The notes beneath the pieces are model-generated. The model was not told the origin of the DNA and ran no database searches. It worked only from the letters and a program-made list of their open reading frames with translations. From the NCBI GenBank assembly GCA_036250195.1, contig JAVHZZ010000006.1, positions 164,630,424 through 164,694,423 of the forward strand: a stretch of 64,000 bases of DNA. The letters run 5' to 3'. The DNA comes from Mixophyes australis (Eukaryota; Chordata; Amphibia; Anura; Limnodynastidae). How positions within the stretch are numbered: position 1 is the first letter of the stretch; each line of letters starts with the position of its first letter. Made by a program: the position numbers and the translations under genes. This document shows, one piece after another, positions 1 to 8,929 of the stretch.

Positions 1-682
1 ATTGGTACTGCAATATTACCAAGTTCACACATTCAGCAGTAAAAGTCCAGTGGTACTGCAATATTACAAAGTTTACACATTCTGCAGTATCAGTCCAGTG
101 GTGCTGTGTCCTGTGCTCTGTCCTGCTGAGTTCCGTAGTGCTGCTGGGTCCTGTGCCGTGTCCTGTTCAGTCCAGTGGTGCTGTGTCCTGTGCTCTGTGC
201 TTCTAAGGGCATAGTTATTTCCCCATTATTCCCAAGTTTTTAAAAAATAAAAAAAAAGTAAAAAAAAATAAACAATTTAAAAAAAAAAAAAATATATAAT
301 AATTATAACCAAATTTGCAAAACCAATCCAGCAGTATAAGTCCATTGGTACTGCAATATTACAAAGTTCACACATTCTGCAGTATCAGTCCAGTGGTGCT
401 GTGTCCTGTGCTCTGTCCTGCTGAGTTCCGTAGTGCTGCTGGGTCCTGTGCCGTGTCCTGTTCAGTCCAGTGGTGCTGTGTCCTGTGCTCTGTGCTTCTA
501 AGGGCATAGTTATTTCCCCATTATTCCCAAGTTTTTAAAAAATAAAAAAAAAGTAAAAAAAAATAAAAAATTTAAAAACAAATAAAAATATAATAATTAT
601 AACCAAATTTGCAAAACCAATCCAGCAGTATAAGTCCATTGGTACTGCAATATTACAAAGTTCACACATTCTGCAGTATCTT
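1..682 (+). repeat. 5' subterminal tandem repeat of the hAT element (unit about 298 bp)
   Basis: The same block (about 298 bp) starts near 321 and again near 619, with a shorter diverged copy at 1-320. Each copy carries a CAGT-rich part (cagtggtgctgtgtcctg and similar words) followed by an A/T-rich spacer of poly-A and AAAATAAA runs. The last copy runs directly into the transposase start codon, so the leader of the gene is itself repeat-derived. Tandem subterminal motifs are where hAT transposases often bind; that role is inference here. Short open frames through the copies are by-products. Confidence 0.8.
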
Positions 683-694
683 GTGCTACATATA

Positions 695-3691
695 ATGGAG
701 ACCAAAAATTTGGAGGATAAAGTAGGGAAAGATCAAGACCCACTTCCTCCTAATGCTGAAGCTGCTGCCACTAGTCATGACATAGACGATGAAATGCCAT
801 CAACGTCGTCTTCCAAGCCCGATGCCCAATCTCGTAGTACCGGGCATGTAAAATCCAAAAAGCCCAAGTTAAGAAAAAGTAGCAAAAAGAGAAACTTAAA
901 ATCATCTGAGGAGAAACGTAAAGTTGCCAATATGCCATTTACGACACGGAGTGGCAAGGAACGGCTTAGGCCCTGGCCCGTGTTCATGACTAGTGGTTCA
1001 GCTTCACCCACGGATCTTAGCCCTCCTCCTCCTCCCCCCCCCTACAAAAAATTGAAGAGAGTTATGCTGTCAGCAACAAAACAGCAAACAACTCTGCCTT
1101 CTAAAGAGAAATTATCACAAATCCACAAGGCGAGTCCAAGGATGTTGGTGGTTGTCAAGCCTGACCTTCCCATCACTGTACGGGAAGAGGTGGCTCGGGA
1201 GGAGGCTATTGATGATGTAGCTGGCGCTGTGGAGGAACTTGATGATGAGGATGGTGATGTGGTTATTGTAAATGAGGCACCAGGGGGGGAAACAGCTGAT
1301 GTCCATGGGATGAAAAAGCCCATCGTCATGCCTGGTCAGAAGACCAAAAAATGCACCTCTTCGGTCTGGAGTTATTTTTATCCAAATCCAGACAACCAAT
1401 GTATGGCCATATGTAGCTTATGTAAAGCTCAAATAAGCAGGGGTAAGGATCTTGCCCACCTAGGAACATCCTCCCTTATACGTCACCTGAATAACCTTCA
1501 TAGTTCAGTGGTTAGTTCAGGAACTGGGGCTAGGACCCTCATCGGTACAGGGACACCTAAATCCCGTGGTCCAGTTGGATACACACCAGCAACACCCTCC
1601 TCGTCAACTTCCTCCACAATCTCCATCAGATTCAGTCCTGCAGCCCAAGTCAGCAGCCAGACTGAGTCCTCCTCAATACGGGATTCATCCGAGGAATCCT
1701 GCAGCGGTACGCCTACTACTGCCACTGCTGCTGTTGCTGCTGTTAGTCGGTCATCTTCCCAGAGGGGAAGTCGTAAGACCGCTAAGTCTTTCACAAAACA
1801 ATTGACCGTCCAACAGTCGTTTGCCATGACCACAAAATACGATAGTAGTCACCCTATTGCAAAGCGTATAACTGCGGCTGTAACTGCAATGTTGGTGTTA
1901 GACGTGCGCCCGGTGTCCGCCATCAGTGGAGTGGGATTTAGAGGGTTGATGGAGGTATTGTGTCCCCGGTACCAAATCCCCTCGAGATTCCACTTCACTA
2001 GGCAGGCGATACCAAAAATGTACAGAGAAGTACGATCAAGTGTCCTCAGTGCTCTAAAAAATGCGGTTGTACCCACTGTCCACTTAACCACGGACATGTG
2101 GACAAGTGGTTCTGGGCAAACGAAGGACTATATGACTGTGACAGCCCACTGGGTAGATGCATCCCCTTCCGCAGCAACAGCAACAGCTGCATCAGTAGCA
2201 GCAACTACAAAATGGCGGCTCGTGCAAAGGCAGGCAACATTGTGCATTACAGGCTTTAATAAGAGGCACAACGCTGACAACATATTAGAGAAAATGAGGG
2301 AAATTATCTCCCAGTGGCTTACCCCACTTAGACTCTCATGGGGATTTGTGGTGTCAGACAATGCCAGTAACATTGTGCGGGCATTAAATATGGGCAATTT
2401 CCAGCACGTCCCATGTTTTGCCCACACCATTAATTTGGTGGTGCAGCATTACCTCAAGAGTGACAGGGGAGTGCAGGAGATGCTTGCGGTGGCGCGCAAA
2501 ATTGCTGGACACTTTCGGCATTCAGCCAGTGCCTACCGCAGACTAGAGGCACATCAAAAAAGCATGAACCTGCCCTGCCATCACCTCAAACAAGAGGTTG
2601 TGACGCGCTGGAACTCCACCCTCTATATGCTGCAGAGGATGGAGGAGCAGCAAAAGGCCATTCAGGCCTACACAGCCACCTACGACATAGGCAAAGGAGT
2701 GGGGATGCGCCTCAGTCAAGCGCAGTGGAGACTGATTTCCGTGTTGTGCAAGGTTCTGCAGCCATTTGAACTTGCCACACGAGAAGTCAGTTCCGACACT
2801 GCCAGCTTGAGTCAGGTCATTCCCCTGATCAGGCTGTTGCAGAAGCAGCTGGAGAAAGTGAGGGAGGAGCTGGTAAGCCATTGCGATTACACCAAGCATG
2901 TAGCTCTTGTGGATGTAGCCCTTCGTACGCTTTGCCAGGATCCGAGGGTGGTCACTCTTTTAAAGTCAGAGGAATACATTCTGGCCACCGTGCTCGATCC
3001 TCGGTTTAAAGCGTATGTTGTGTCTCTGTTTCCGGCGGACACAAGTCTACAGCGGTGCAAAGACCTGCTGGTCAGGAGATTGTCCTCTGAAGAGGACCGT
3101 GACATGCCAACAGCTCCACCCTCATTTTCTTCCACATCTATGGCTGCGAGGAAAAAGCTCAGTTTTCCCAAAAGAGGCGCTGGCGGGGATGCTGATAACA
3201 TCTGGTCCGGACTGAAGGACCTGCCAACCATTGCAGACATGTCTACTGTCGCTGCATTGGATGCTGTCACAATAGAAAAAATTGTGGATGATTACTTTGC
3301 TGACACCATCCAAGTAGACATGTCAGACAGTCCATATTGTTACTGGCAGGAAAAAAAGGCAGTTTGGAAGCCCCTGTACAAACTGGCTCTATTTTACCTG
3401 AGTTGTCCCCCCTCCAGTGTGTACTCGGAAAGAGTTTTTAGTGCAGCGGGGAACCTGGTCAGTGAGCGGCGAAGGAGGTTGCTTCCTCAGAACGTTGAAA
3501 AAATGATGTTTATAAAAATGAATAATCAATTCCTCAATGAAGTACAGCACTGCCCTCCAGACAGTACAGAGGGACCTGTGGTTGTGGAGTCCAGCGGGGA
3601 CGAATTGATAATGTGTGATGAGGAGGAAGTACACACTGTAGGGGGAGAGGAATCAGAGGTTGAGGATGAGGACGACATCTTGCCTCAGTAG
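695..3691 (+). CDS. hAT superfamily transposase with BED zinc finger (intact, 998 aa)
   Basis: Predicted DNA transposase acting in the nucleus to excise and reinsert the element. The ATG at 695 is preferred; an in-frame GTG lies four codons upstream but is not a normal eukaryotic start. Residues 1-210 are Ser/Lys-rich and then acidic. A BED-type zinc finger follows, with C240, C243, H264 and H269. The RNase H-like core has the expected acidic residues: D467 in TTDMWTSG, D555 in VSDNASN, and E912 in YSERVFSAAG at the start of the C-terminal dimerisation block (about 880-945). CFAHTINLVVQ and RWNSTLYML are also typical. An acidic tail (EEEVHTVGGEESEVEDEDD) ends the protein. At 998 aa it is longer than the common 600-700 aa because of its extended N-terminus and tail. 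No stop or frameshift, so it may be recently active. It appears to be a single exon. Confidence 0.92.
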   Translation: METKNLEDKVGKDQDPLPPNAEAAATSHDIDDEMPSTSSSKPDAQSRSTGHVKSKKPKLRKSSKKRNLKSSEEKRKVANMPFTTRSGKERLRPWPVFMTSGSASPTDLSPPPPPPPYKKLKRVMLSATKQQTTLPSKEKLSQIHKASPRMLVVVKPDLPITVREEVAREEAIDDVAGAVEELDDEDGDVVIVNEAPGGETADVHGMKKPIVMPGQKTKKCTSSVWSYFYPNPDNQCMAICSLCKAQISRGKDLAHLGTSSLIRHLNNLHSSVVSSGTGARTLIGTGTPKSRGPVGYTPATPSSSTSSTISIRFSPAAQVSSQTESSSIRDSSEESCSGTPTTATAAVAAVSRSSSQRGSRKTAKSFTKQLTVQQSFAMTTKYDSSHPIAKRITAAVTAMLVLDVRPVSAISGVGFRGLMEVLCPRYQIPSRFHFTRQAIPKMYREVRSSVLSALKNAVVPTVHLTTDMWTSGSGQTKDYMTVTAHWVDASPSAATATAASVAATTKWRLVQRQATLCITGFNKRHNADNILEKMREIISQWLTPLRLSWGFVVSDNASNIVRALNMGNFQHVPCFAHTINLVVQHYLKSDRGVQEMLAVARKIAGHFRHSASAYRRLEAHQKSMNLPCHHLKQEVVTRWNSTLYMLQRMEEQQKAIQAYTATYDIGKGVGMRLSQAQWRLISVLCKVLQPFELATREVSSDTASLSQVIPLIRLLQKQLEKVREELVSHCDYTKHVALVDVALRTLCQDPRVVTLLKSEEYILATVLDPRFKAYVVSLFPADTSLQRCKDLLVRRLSSEEDRDMPTAPPSFSSTSMAARKKLSFPKRGAGGDADNIWSGLKDLPTIADMSTVAALDAVTIEKIVDDYFADTIQVDMSDSPYCYWQEKKAVWKPLYKLALFYLSCPPSSVYSERVFSAAGNLVSERRRRLLPQNVEKMMFIKMNNQFLNEVQHCPPDSTEGPVVVESSGDELIMCDEEEVHTVGGEESEVEDEDDILPQ

Positions 3692-4080
3692 AGCCTGTTT
3701 AGTCTGTACAGGGAGAGATGAATAGCTTTTTTGGTGTGGGGGCCCAAACAAACCAATCATTTCAGCCAAAGTTGTTTGGTAGGCCCTGTCGCTGAAATGA
3801 TTGGTTTGTTAAAGTGTGCATGTCCTATTTCAACAACATAAGGGTGGGTGTGAGGGCCCAAGGACAATTCCATCTTGGACCTTTTTTTTTTGCATTATAT
3901 GACCAATCAACAGTCGTTTGCCATGTTCAAAAAGTAAAACCAAATTTAAAAAAATACAAGAAATTAAACCAAAAGTAAAATGCCGTGTCATAATTTAAAA
4001 CAAGAGGTATTGACGTGCTCTAAAACTACTGTATTGTTGTTTATATTTTATAAACACTACACTTGAAAGCTTGAGTCTTT
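3692..4080 (+). other. hAT 3' non-coding segment with hairpin and transposase-derived scraps
   Basis: Immediately after the stop codon there is a 20-bp stem: aaacaaaccaatcatttcagc at about 3747 pairs with its complement ending about 3812. Further on, 3901-3925 (accaatcaacagtcgtttgcc) matches coding sequence at about 1804-1828, and 3997-4025 (aaaacaagaggtattgacg) matches coding sequence at about 2586-2615. These are diverged fragments of the transposase gene lying out of order in its own 3' region. An AATAAA occurs at 4081-4086 (caataaaaaag), a possible polyadenylation signal. Confidence 0.7.
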
Positions 4081-4084
4081 CAAT

Positions 4085-5330
4085 AAAAAAGTAACTGTCC
4101 ATTGCACGACTATGTGCAACAGGGACATTTTTTTGGGTTTACAAAGTCAACGAATAACACTTCGACCCTGTCTGTCTGGGATCTCAATGACGAATTGTCT
4201 GTACCATGTTTGGAGGAGGTATTGTGGCCCCGGTATCAAATTGGGTACCGGGGCCACCCCACTATGCAGTCCAGATACTTGTTTGGTGGAATTCAGACCA
4301 GTTGAGGGTTTTATTATTATTATATTGTGTGGACCACTCTATCTATACCACACTACAACTCTATATACCACTCTATTTCATACTTTAATTCTATTTCATA
4401 CTTTAATTCTATTTAATACTTTAATTCTATTTCATACTTTAATTCTATTTCATACTTTAATTCTATTACTAATTACCATAAAGAGGAACAAAATAAACCA
4501 ATTTTACCAAAAGTATAATATGACTTAGACTTACAAACACTACACTTGAAAGATCGTGCCTTTAAATGAAAAAGTCAGTCTTCATTGCACGACTATGTGC
4601 AACAGGGACATTTTTTTGGGTTTACAAAGTCAAACAATAACACTTCGACCCTGTCTGTCTGGGATCTCAATGACGAATTGTCTGTACCATGTTTGGAGGA
4701 GGTATTGTGGCCCCGGTATCAAATTGGGTACCGGGGCCACCCCACTATGCAGTCCAGATACTTGTTTGGTGGAATTCAGACCAGTTGAGGGTTTTATTAT
4801 TATTATATTGTGTGGACCACTCTATCTATACCACACTACAACTCTATATACCACTCTATTTCATACTTTAATTCTATTTAATACTTTAATTCTATTTCAT
4901 ACTTTAATTCTATTTCATACTTTAATTCTATTACTAATTACCATAAAGAGGAACAAAATAAACCAATTTTACCAAAAGTATAATATGACTTAGACTTACA
5001 AACACTACACTTGAAAGATCGTGCCTTTAAATGAAAAAGTCAGTCTTCATTGCACGACTATGTGCAACAGGGACATTTTTTTGGGTTTACAAAGTCAAAC
5101 AATAACACTTCGACCCTGTCTGTCTGGGATCTCAATGACGAATTGTCTGTACCATGTTTGGAGGAGGTATTGTGGCCCCGGTATCAAATTGGGTACCGGG
5201 GCCACCCCACTATGCAGTCCAGATACTTGTTTGGTGGAATTCTGACACGTGGAGGGTTTTTTAATTATATTGTGGCCTCGGTACAAAATTGTGTACCGGG
5301 GCCACCACACTACGCAGTCAAGATAGATAG
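4085..5330 (+). repeat. Tandem triplication (465-483 bp unit) in the hAT 3' region
   Basis: Three copies start near 4085, 4568 and 5033. The first two are spaced 483 bp and the next 465 bp; the 18-bp difference is one unit of a nested repeat (atttcatactttaattct) that varies in copy number. Each unit contains ggaggtattgtggccccgg followed by tatcaaat, a close match to transposase coding sequence at about 1950-1978, next to a short inverted repeat (ggccccggtatcaa / ttgggtaccggggcc). The third copy degrades into a simple gata run at 5321-5335. Small open frames repeated in each unit are not genes. Confidence 0.85.
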
Positions 5331-5394
5331 ATAGATGCGTATCATAGATAAAGTACATTCAGTGGTGTGGGGCAAATTGAAAAATATTCAAAAT

Positions 5395-5485
5395 GCACTG
5401 ACATTATCAAAAACAAGAGGTTGTCACACGCTAAAACTCCAACATGTATATGATGGAGAGGATGGAGGAGCAGCCGTATGTGTAG
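5395..5485 (+). pseudogene. Decayed fragment of the transposase coding sequence
   Basis: The segment containing aaaacaagaggttgtcacac, then ctaaaactccaacatgtatatg and ggagaggatggaggagcagc, aligns with coding positions about 2583-2650, which encode the QEVVTRWNSTLYMLQRMEEQQ part of the transposase. It is in the same orientation but has several substitutions and no open frame. It is the clearest of several coding-derived scraps in the 3' half of the element. Confidence 0.8.
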
Positions 5486-5523
5486 TGTAATGCAGACCTG
5501 TTGAAGGTTTTTTATATATTTTA

Positions 5524-6345
5524 TTGTGGTGCCCAGTGCCCACTCCTCTACGCAGTCCAGGTACATTTATTGGTGCGATTCATAAAAGTTCAGGGTTTTT
5601 AATATATTGTGGTGACCCACTCCTCTACGCAGTCCAGGTACATTTATTGGTGCGATTCATAAAAGTTCAGGGTTTTTAATATATTGTGGTGACCCACTCC
5701 TCTACGCAGTCCAGGTACATTTATTGGTGCGATTCATAAAAGTTCAGGGTTTTTAAGATATATTGTGGTGACCCACTCCTCTACGCAGTCCAGGTACATT
5801 TATTGGTGCGATTCATAAAAGTTCAGGGTTTTTAATATATTGTGGTGACCCACTCCTCTACGCAGTCCAGGTACATTTATTGGTGCGATTCATAAAAGTT
5901 CAGGGTTTTTAAGATATATTGTGGTGACCCACTCCTCTAGGCAGTCCAGGTACATTTATTGGTGCGATTCATCAAAGTTCTGGGTTTTTAAGATATTGTG
6001 GTGACCCACTCCTCTACGCAGTCCAGGTACATTTATTGGTGCGATTCATAAAAGTTCAGGGTTTTTAATAGATATTGTGGTGACCCACTCCTCTACGCAG
6101 TCCAGGTACATTTATTGGTGCGAATCATAAAAGTTCAGGGTTTTTAATATATATTGTGGTGACCCACTCCTCTACGCAGTCCAGGTACATTTATTGGTGC
6201 GATTCATAAAAGTTCAGGGTTTTTAATAGATATTGTGGTGACCCACTCCTCTACGCAGTCCAGGTACATTTATTGGTGCGATTCATAAAAGTTCAGGGTT
6301 TTTAATATATATTGTGGTGACCCACTCCTCTACGCAGTCCAGAAA
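5524..6345 (+). repeat. Minisatellite, about 11 copies of a 76-79 bp unit, inside hAT 3' region
   Basis: The unit begins tgtggtgacccactcctcta, continues with cgcagtccaggtacatttat and ends gcgattcataaaagttcagg plus a variable TTTTTAA(TA)n spacer. About eleven copies occur, nearly identical to each other, with changes mainly in the short TA/GATA spacer; one copy has ctaggcag instead of ctacgcag. The first copies are recognisable derivatives of the preceding 465-bp repeat (ctacgcagtcaag near 5311). Homogeneity suggests recent expansion. Confidence 0.9.
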
Positions 6346-6656
6346 GATACCTTGTTGCAACGTTTTGGACTAATAACTATATTGTGAGGTGTTCAGAATA
6401 CACTGTAAATTAGTGGAAATGCTTGTTATTGAATGTTATTGAGGTTAATAATAGCCTAGGAGTGAAAATAAGCCCAAAAACTTGATTTTTAAACTTTTTA
6501 TGTTTTTTTCAAAAAAATCCGAATCCAAAACCTTAAATCCGAACCGAGACCTTTCGTCAAGTGTTTTGCGAGACAAATCCGAACCCCAAAAATAACGAAA
6601 ATCCGGATCCAAAACACAAAACACGAGACCTCAAAAGTCGCCGGTGCACATCCCTA
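6346..6656 (+). other. hAT 3' terminal region and inverted-repeat end
   Basis: Contains short repeated words typical of hAT ends: aaatccgaa, atccgaacc, aatccgaac, atccggatcc and repeated cgagacct. The element ends ggtgcacatcccta at 6656. The clustered CCGAA/CCGGAT words are plausible transposase binding sites, but this is inference. Confidence 0.7.
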
Positions 6657-7200
6657 GTTTAAAACCTGTGCTCAAAATATTTAAAGTCACATACATTAGG
6701 CTGCTTCCCTTTGATACATCAGCTTGCAGATGTACAATCTAAATACACAAACGAGAAAAAGAAGCGCCAGAACATAGTGTGATATTGCCAAGTCAGAGCA
6801 GTGATCAGATTAATTATCAAATTATCCTCGTACCAGATAAATAATATAATTTTGCTTATCTGAGACAATATCCCTCTGCGAACTCCAGATCCTTCTTATG
6901 CAGATAGGGTATTCCAAACTAAAACTCAGATAGAAAATAGCAAACAATAGAGTAGTGCGTTTTTAACAAAAGTGAAACATCATTTAATTCATAAAATTGT
7001 ATCCATGGACAACAAATCAATGCCCGTACATTGAATAAAATCAATTCAAGCTTATCTGTGCACTGTGATCATCCACTGTCCAGTTAAGATCTCGCCAGAC
7101 ACCGGTAATCCTGGCTCCTTTACATCAATATACCGACAGGAGATATGATTACTCAGCCCTCTCAGGCAGGTGACAATGCGTCCTCAGCTGATGAGTCAAA
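6657..7200. other. Unassigned AT-rich DNA
   Basis: Flank of the hAT element. No open frame with a recognisable product, no long repeat and no structured RNA was seen. Confidence 0.6.
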
Positions 7201-7303
7201 ACGAGTGCACCTCAAAACGATTCTTGACGCGTTTCTTTTGTCAGACTTTATCATAAAGTCTGACAGACGAAACGCGTCAAGGATCGTTTTGAAGTGCACT
7301 CGT
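7201..7303. repeat. 103-bp near-perfect palindrome (MITE-like foldback)
   Basis: The arms start acgagtgcac and end gtgcactcgt, with the centre at about 7252 in gtcagactttatcataaagt. Each arm carries a copy of the word acgcgtttc / gaaacgcgt. Pairing runs nearly the full length with a few mismatches. Such GAAACGCGT-bearing hairpins are common as short foldback elements in frog DNA, but the family was not identified. No flanking target duplication was obvious. Confidence 0.75.
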
Positions 7304-7884
7304 TTATGGCTGAAAATCGTGATATGGCTGAAAATCATGTACCTGAGAAATGGGTAGAGTTTGAATTGGAAGGATGTGTGTGCACTCAATATAGGCACCC
7401 TTATTGGATATTGACTATGTGCATACACCCCGTCCCCATTTCACCCTTGAAATTGTAGGCCGTCAGAAGTGTCCATAGTGTTTTATCTTGCTGTAGTTAA
7501 GCAGTACTTCTGTGTAAAAACACACACAATTTTAGATGATCCACAAAGCATGCCAACTTTTTGGTGTGACCACGCTACAGTAAAAAGGTTCCTCGCTCTT
7601 AGACTTTGGACAGATTTGTTAAGCCCTGAGCAAAAACTTGAAAGGAATTGTGGCCATGAGACTGTTTCAGAAATCTTGTACTCTAAAGAAAGAGCACAGC
7701 CATGTTTCTGTGCTCTGTGAGGTGACCTATGCCTTCAGTATGTCCACTTTTTGGGTGGATTACATTAGGGTGGGCTGAGTGAGCTTGAAGTGGTAAAATG
7801 TATGCTCCTCAAGGTCACCAAACCAGCCCCAATCCCAGCACACTGTCACAAAAAATTAGGAGTTCCATAGGAGTAATAGACAGC
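7304..7884. other. Unassigned DNA
   Basis: Small open frames occur (for example about 7469-7720) but show no recognisable domain or codon pattern. No repeat identified. Confidence 0.5.
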
Positions 7885-7985
7885 ATACAGTTATTAGTAT
7901 TTTTATTGTTTATATAGTGCCAACATATTATGCAATGCTTTACAGAGAATATTTAATAATTTACACCAGTCCTTTCCCTATTAAA
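7885..7985 (-). mobile_element. Short L2-type LINE/SINE 3' tail fragment
   Basis: Contains tttatatagtgccaacatat followed by tatgcaatgctttaca, the complement of the tail that ends the L2 element at 43.0 kb (gcgttacggaatatgttggc, gctatataaataaatg). Heavily diverged, about 100 bp long. Confidence 0.6.
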
Positions 7986-8457
7986 CACCTGGTCACTTGG
8001 TAAGGGGGGAGGGGGTTATGGTATGTGGTACTACAGCAGTGACTTCCCCTCATGGCCCTCATACAAATATCAAATGTGCATCCCTGTCTGTTGGTTATTT
8101 AACCTCTTTCATCCCGGTTCCAGATTACAGGGGACATACACCATTAGTTAATGATTGGTTGTGAACCTGTCACAACCAATCACATATCTCTCTCTTTGAC
8201 ACCTTGTCCCACTTTTAACCTTTTCCTGCTGACCACTGAAAGAAGCATTTGCCAGCATTTGAAGTTGAGGGTGGGATTGTTTACAACCCCTTTACATCTG
8301 TGAAATGGCTTTAAAACTCATGTTCAATACAATTAGTTTTCCACCAAACAAAACAGTTTATTGTCAAGAAATAATATATTAAATATGATTTTAATTACCT
8401 TATTAGTGAAATTGCTTTTTTAAATAGGCAATCTCGGGTTCCCAACCCACAGTTTAA
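7986..8457. other. Unassigned DNA
   Basis: No gene or repeat recognised. It contains short words such as gattggttgtgaacctgtca and its partial complement caaccaatca, a weak hairpin near 8140-8190. Confidence 0.5.
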
Positions 8458-8464
8458 GATCTTA

Positions 8465-8667
8465 TAGGGCAGCACGGTGGCTTAGTGGTTAGCACTTCTG
8501 CCTTACAGCACTGGGGTCATGAGTTCAATTCCTGACCATGGCCTTATCTGTGAGGCATTTGTATGTTCTCCCCGTATTTGCGTGGGTTTCCTCCGGGTGC
8601 TCCGGTTTCCTCCCACACTTCAAAAACATACTGGTAGGTTAATTGGCTGCTATCAAATTTACCTTAA

Positions 8668-8704
<37 letters not shown>

Positions 8705-8820
8705 GTTAGGGAATTTAGACTGTAAGCTCCAATGGGGCAGGGACTGATGTGAGTGTGTTCTCTTTACAGCGCTGCGGAATCAGTGGCGCTATATAAATAA
8801 ATGGTGGTGATGATGATGAT
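8465..8820 (+). mobile_element. tRNA-derived SINE with V-SINE-like core and L2-type tail (full length)
   Basis: The head has Pol III box A- and box B-like motifs (gtggcttagtggttagca and gagttcaattcctg). The central domain (gtttgtatgttctcccc... tttcctccgggtgctccgg...) resembles the conserved core of V-SINE/HE1-type vertebrate SINEs. A (CT)n tract at about 8671-8697 sits in the body. The 3' end, gcgctatataaataaatg plus (GAT)n, is the same as the end of the L2 LINE at 43.0 kb, which suggests L2-driven mobilisation. The flanking 7-bp duplication gatctta lies at 8458-8464 and 8821-8827. This is the only copy in the window with both ends intact. Confidence 0.85.
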
Positions 8821-8929
8821 GATCTTACTGTTGTGAATAGGACTGCCAGTTACAATAATTTCAGCACCACGGTCAGCTCATTCTATGGAATGGGGTTTTT
8901 TTTTTTTAGTTTCACTACAGTCGGAGACA

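Larger units (their letters stand above)
1..6656 (+). mobile_element. Autonomous hAT DNA transposon, 5' end outside window
   Basis: A cut-and-paste transposon occupying the first 6.66 kb. It contains an intact BED-finger hAT transposase (695-3691), upstream tandem repeats and about 3 kb of repetitive 3' non-coding DNA. The 3' terminus reads, on the minus strand from 6656 inwards, tagggatgtgcacc, which resembles the tAGGGATG-type terminal inverted repeats common in hAT elements. The matching 5' terminus lies before base 1, so the 8-bp target duplication cannot be checked. The element is unusually long for a hAT because of tandem expansions on both sides of the gene. Element identity is secure; the exact 3' end is inferred from the terminal motif. 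Confidence 0.85.

Noticed and set aside
683..694. GTG at 683 as the transposase start
   Set aside because: ATG at 695 follows in frame and is the normal eukaryotic start.
775..3634. Minus-strand open frames opposite the transposase
   Set aside because: Shadows of the coding strand without recognisable domains.
8465..8560. tRNA gene suggested by box A and box B motifs
   Set aside because: The motifs belong to the SINE head; no tRNA cloverleaf or anticodon arm was found.
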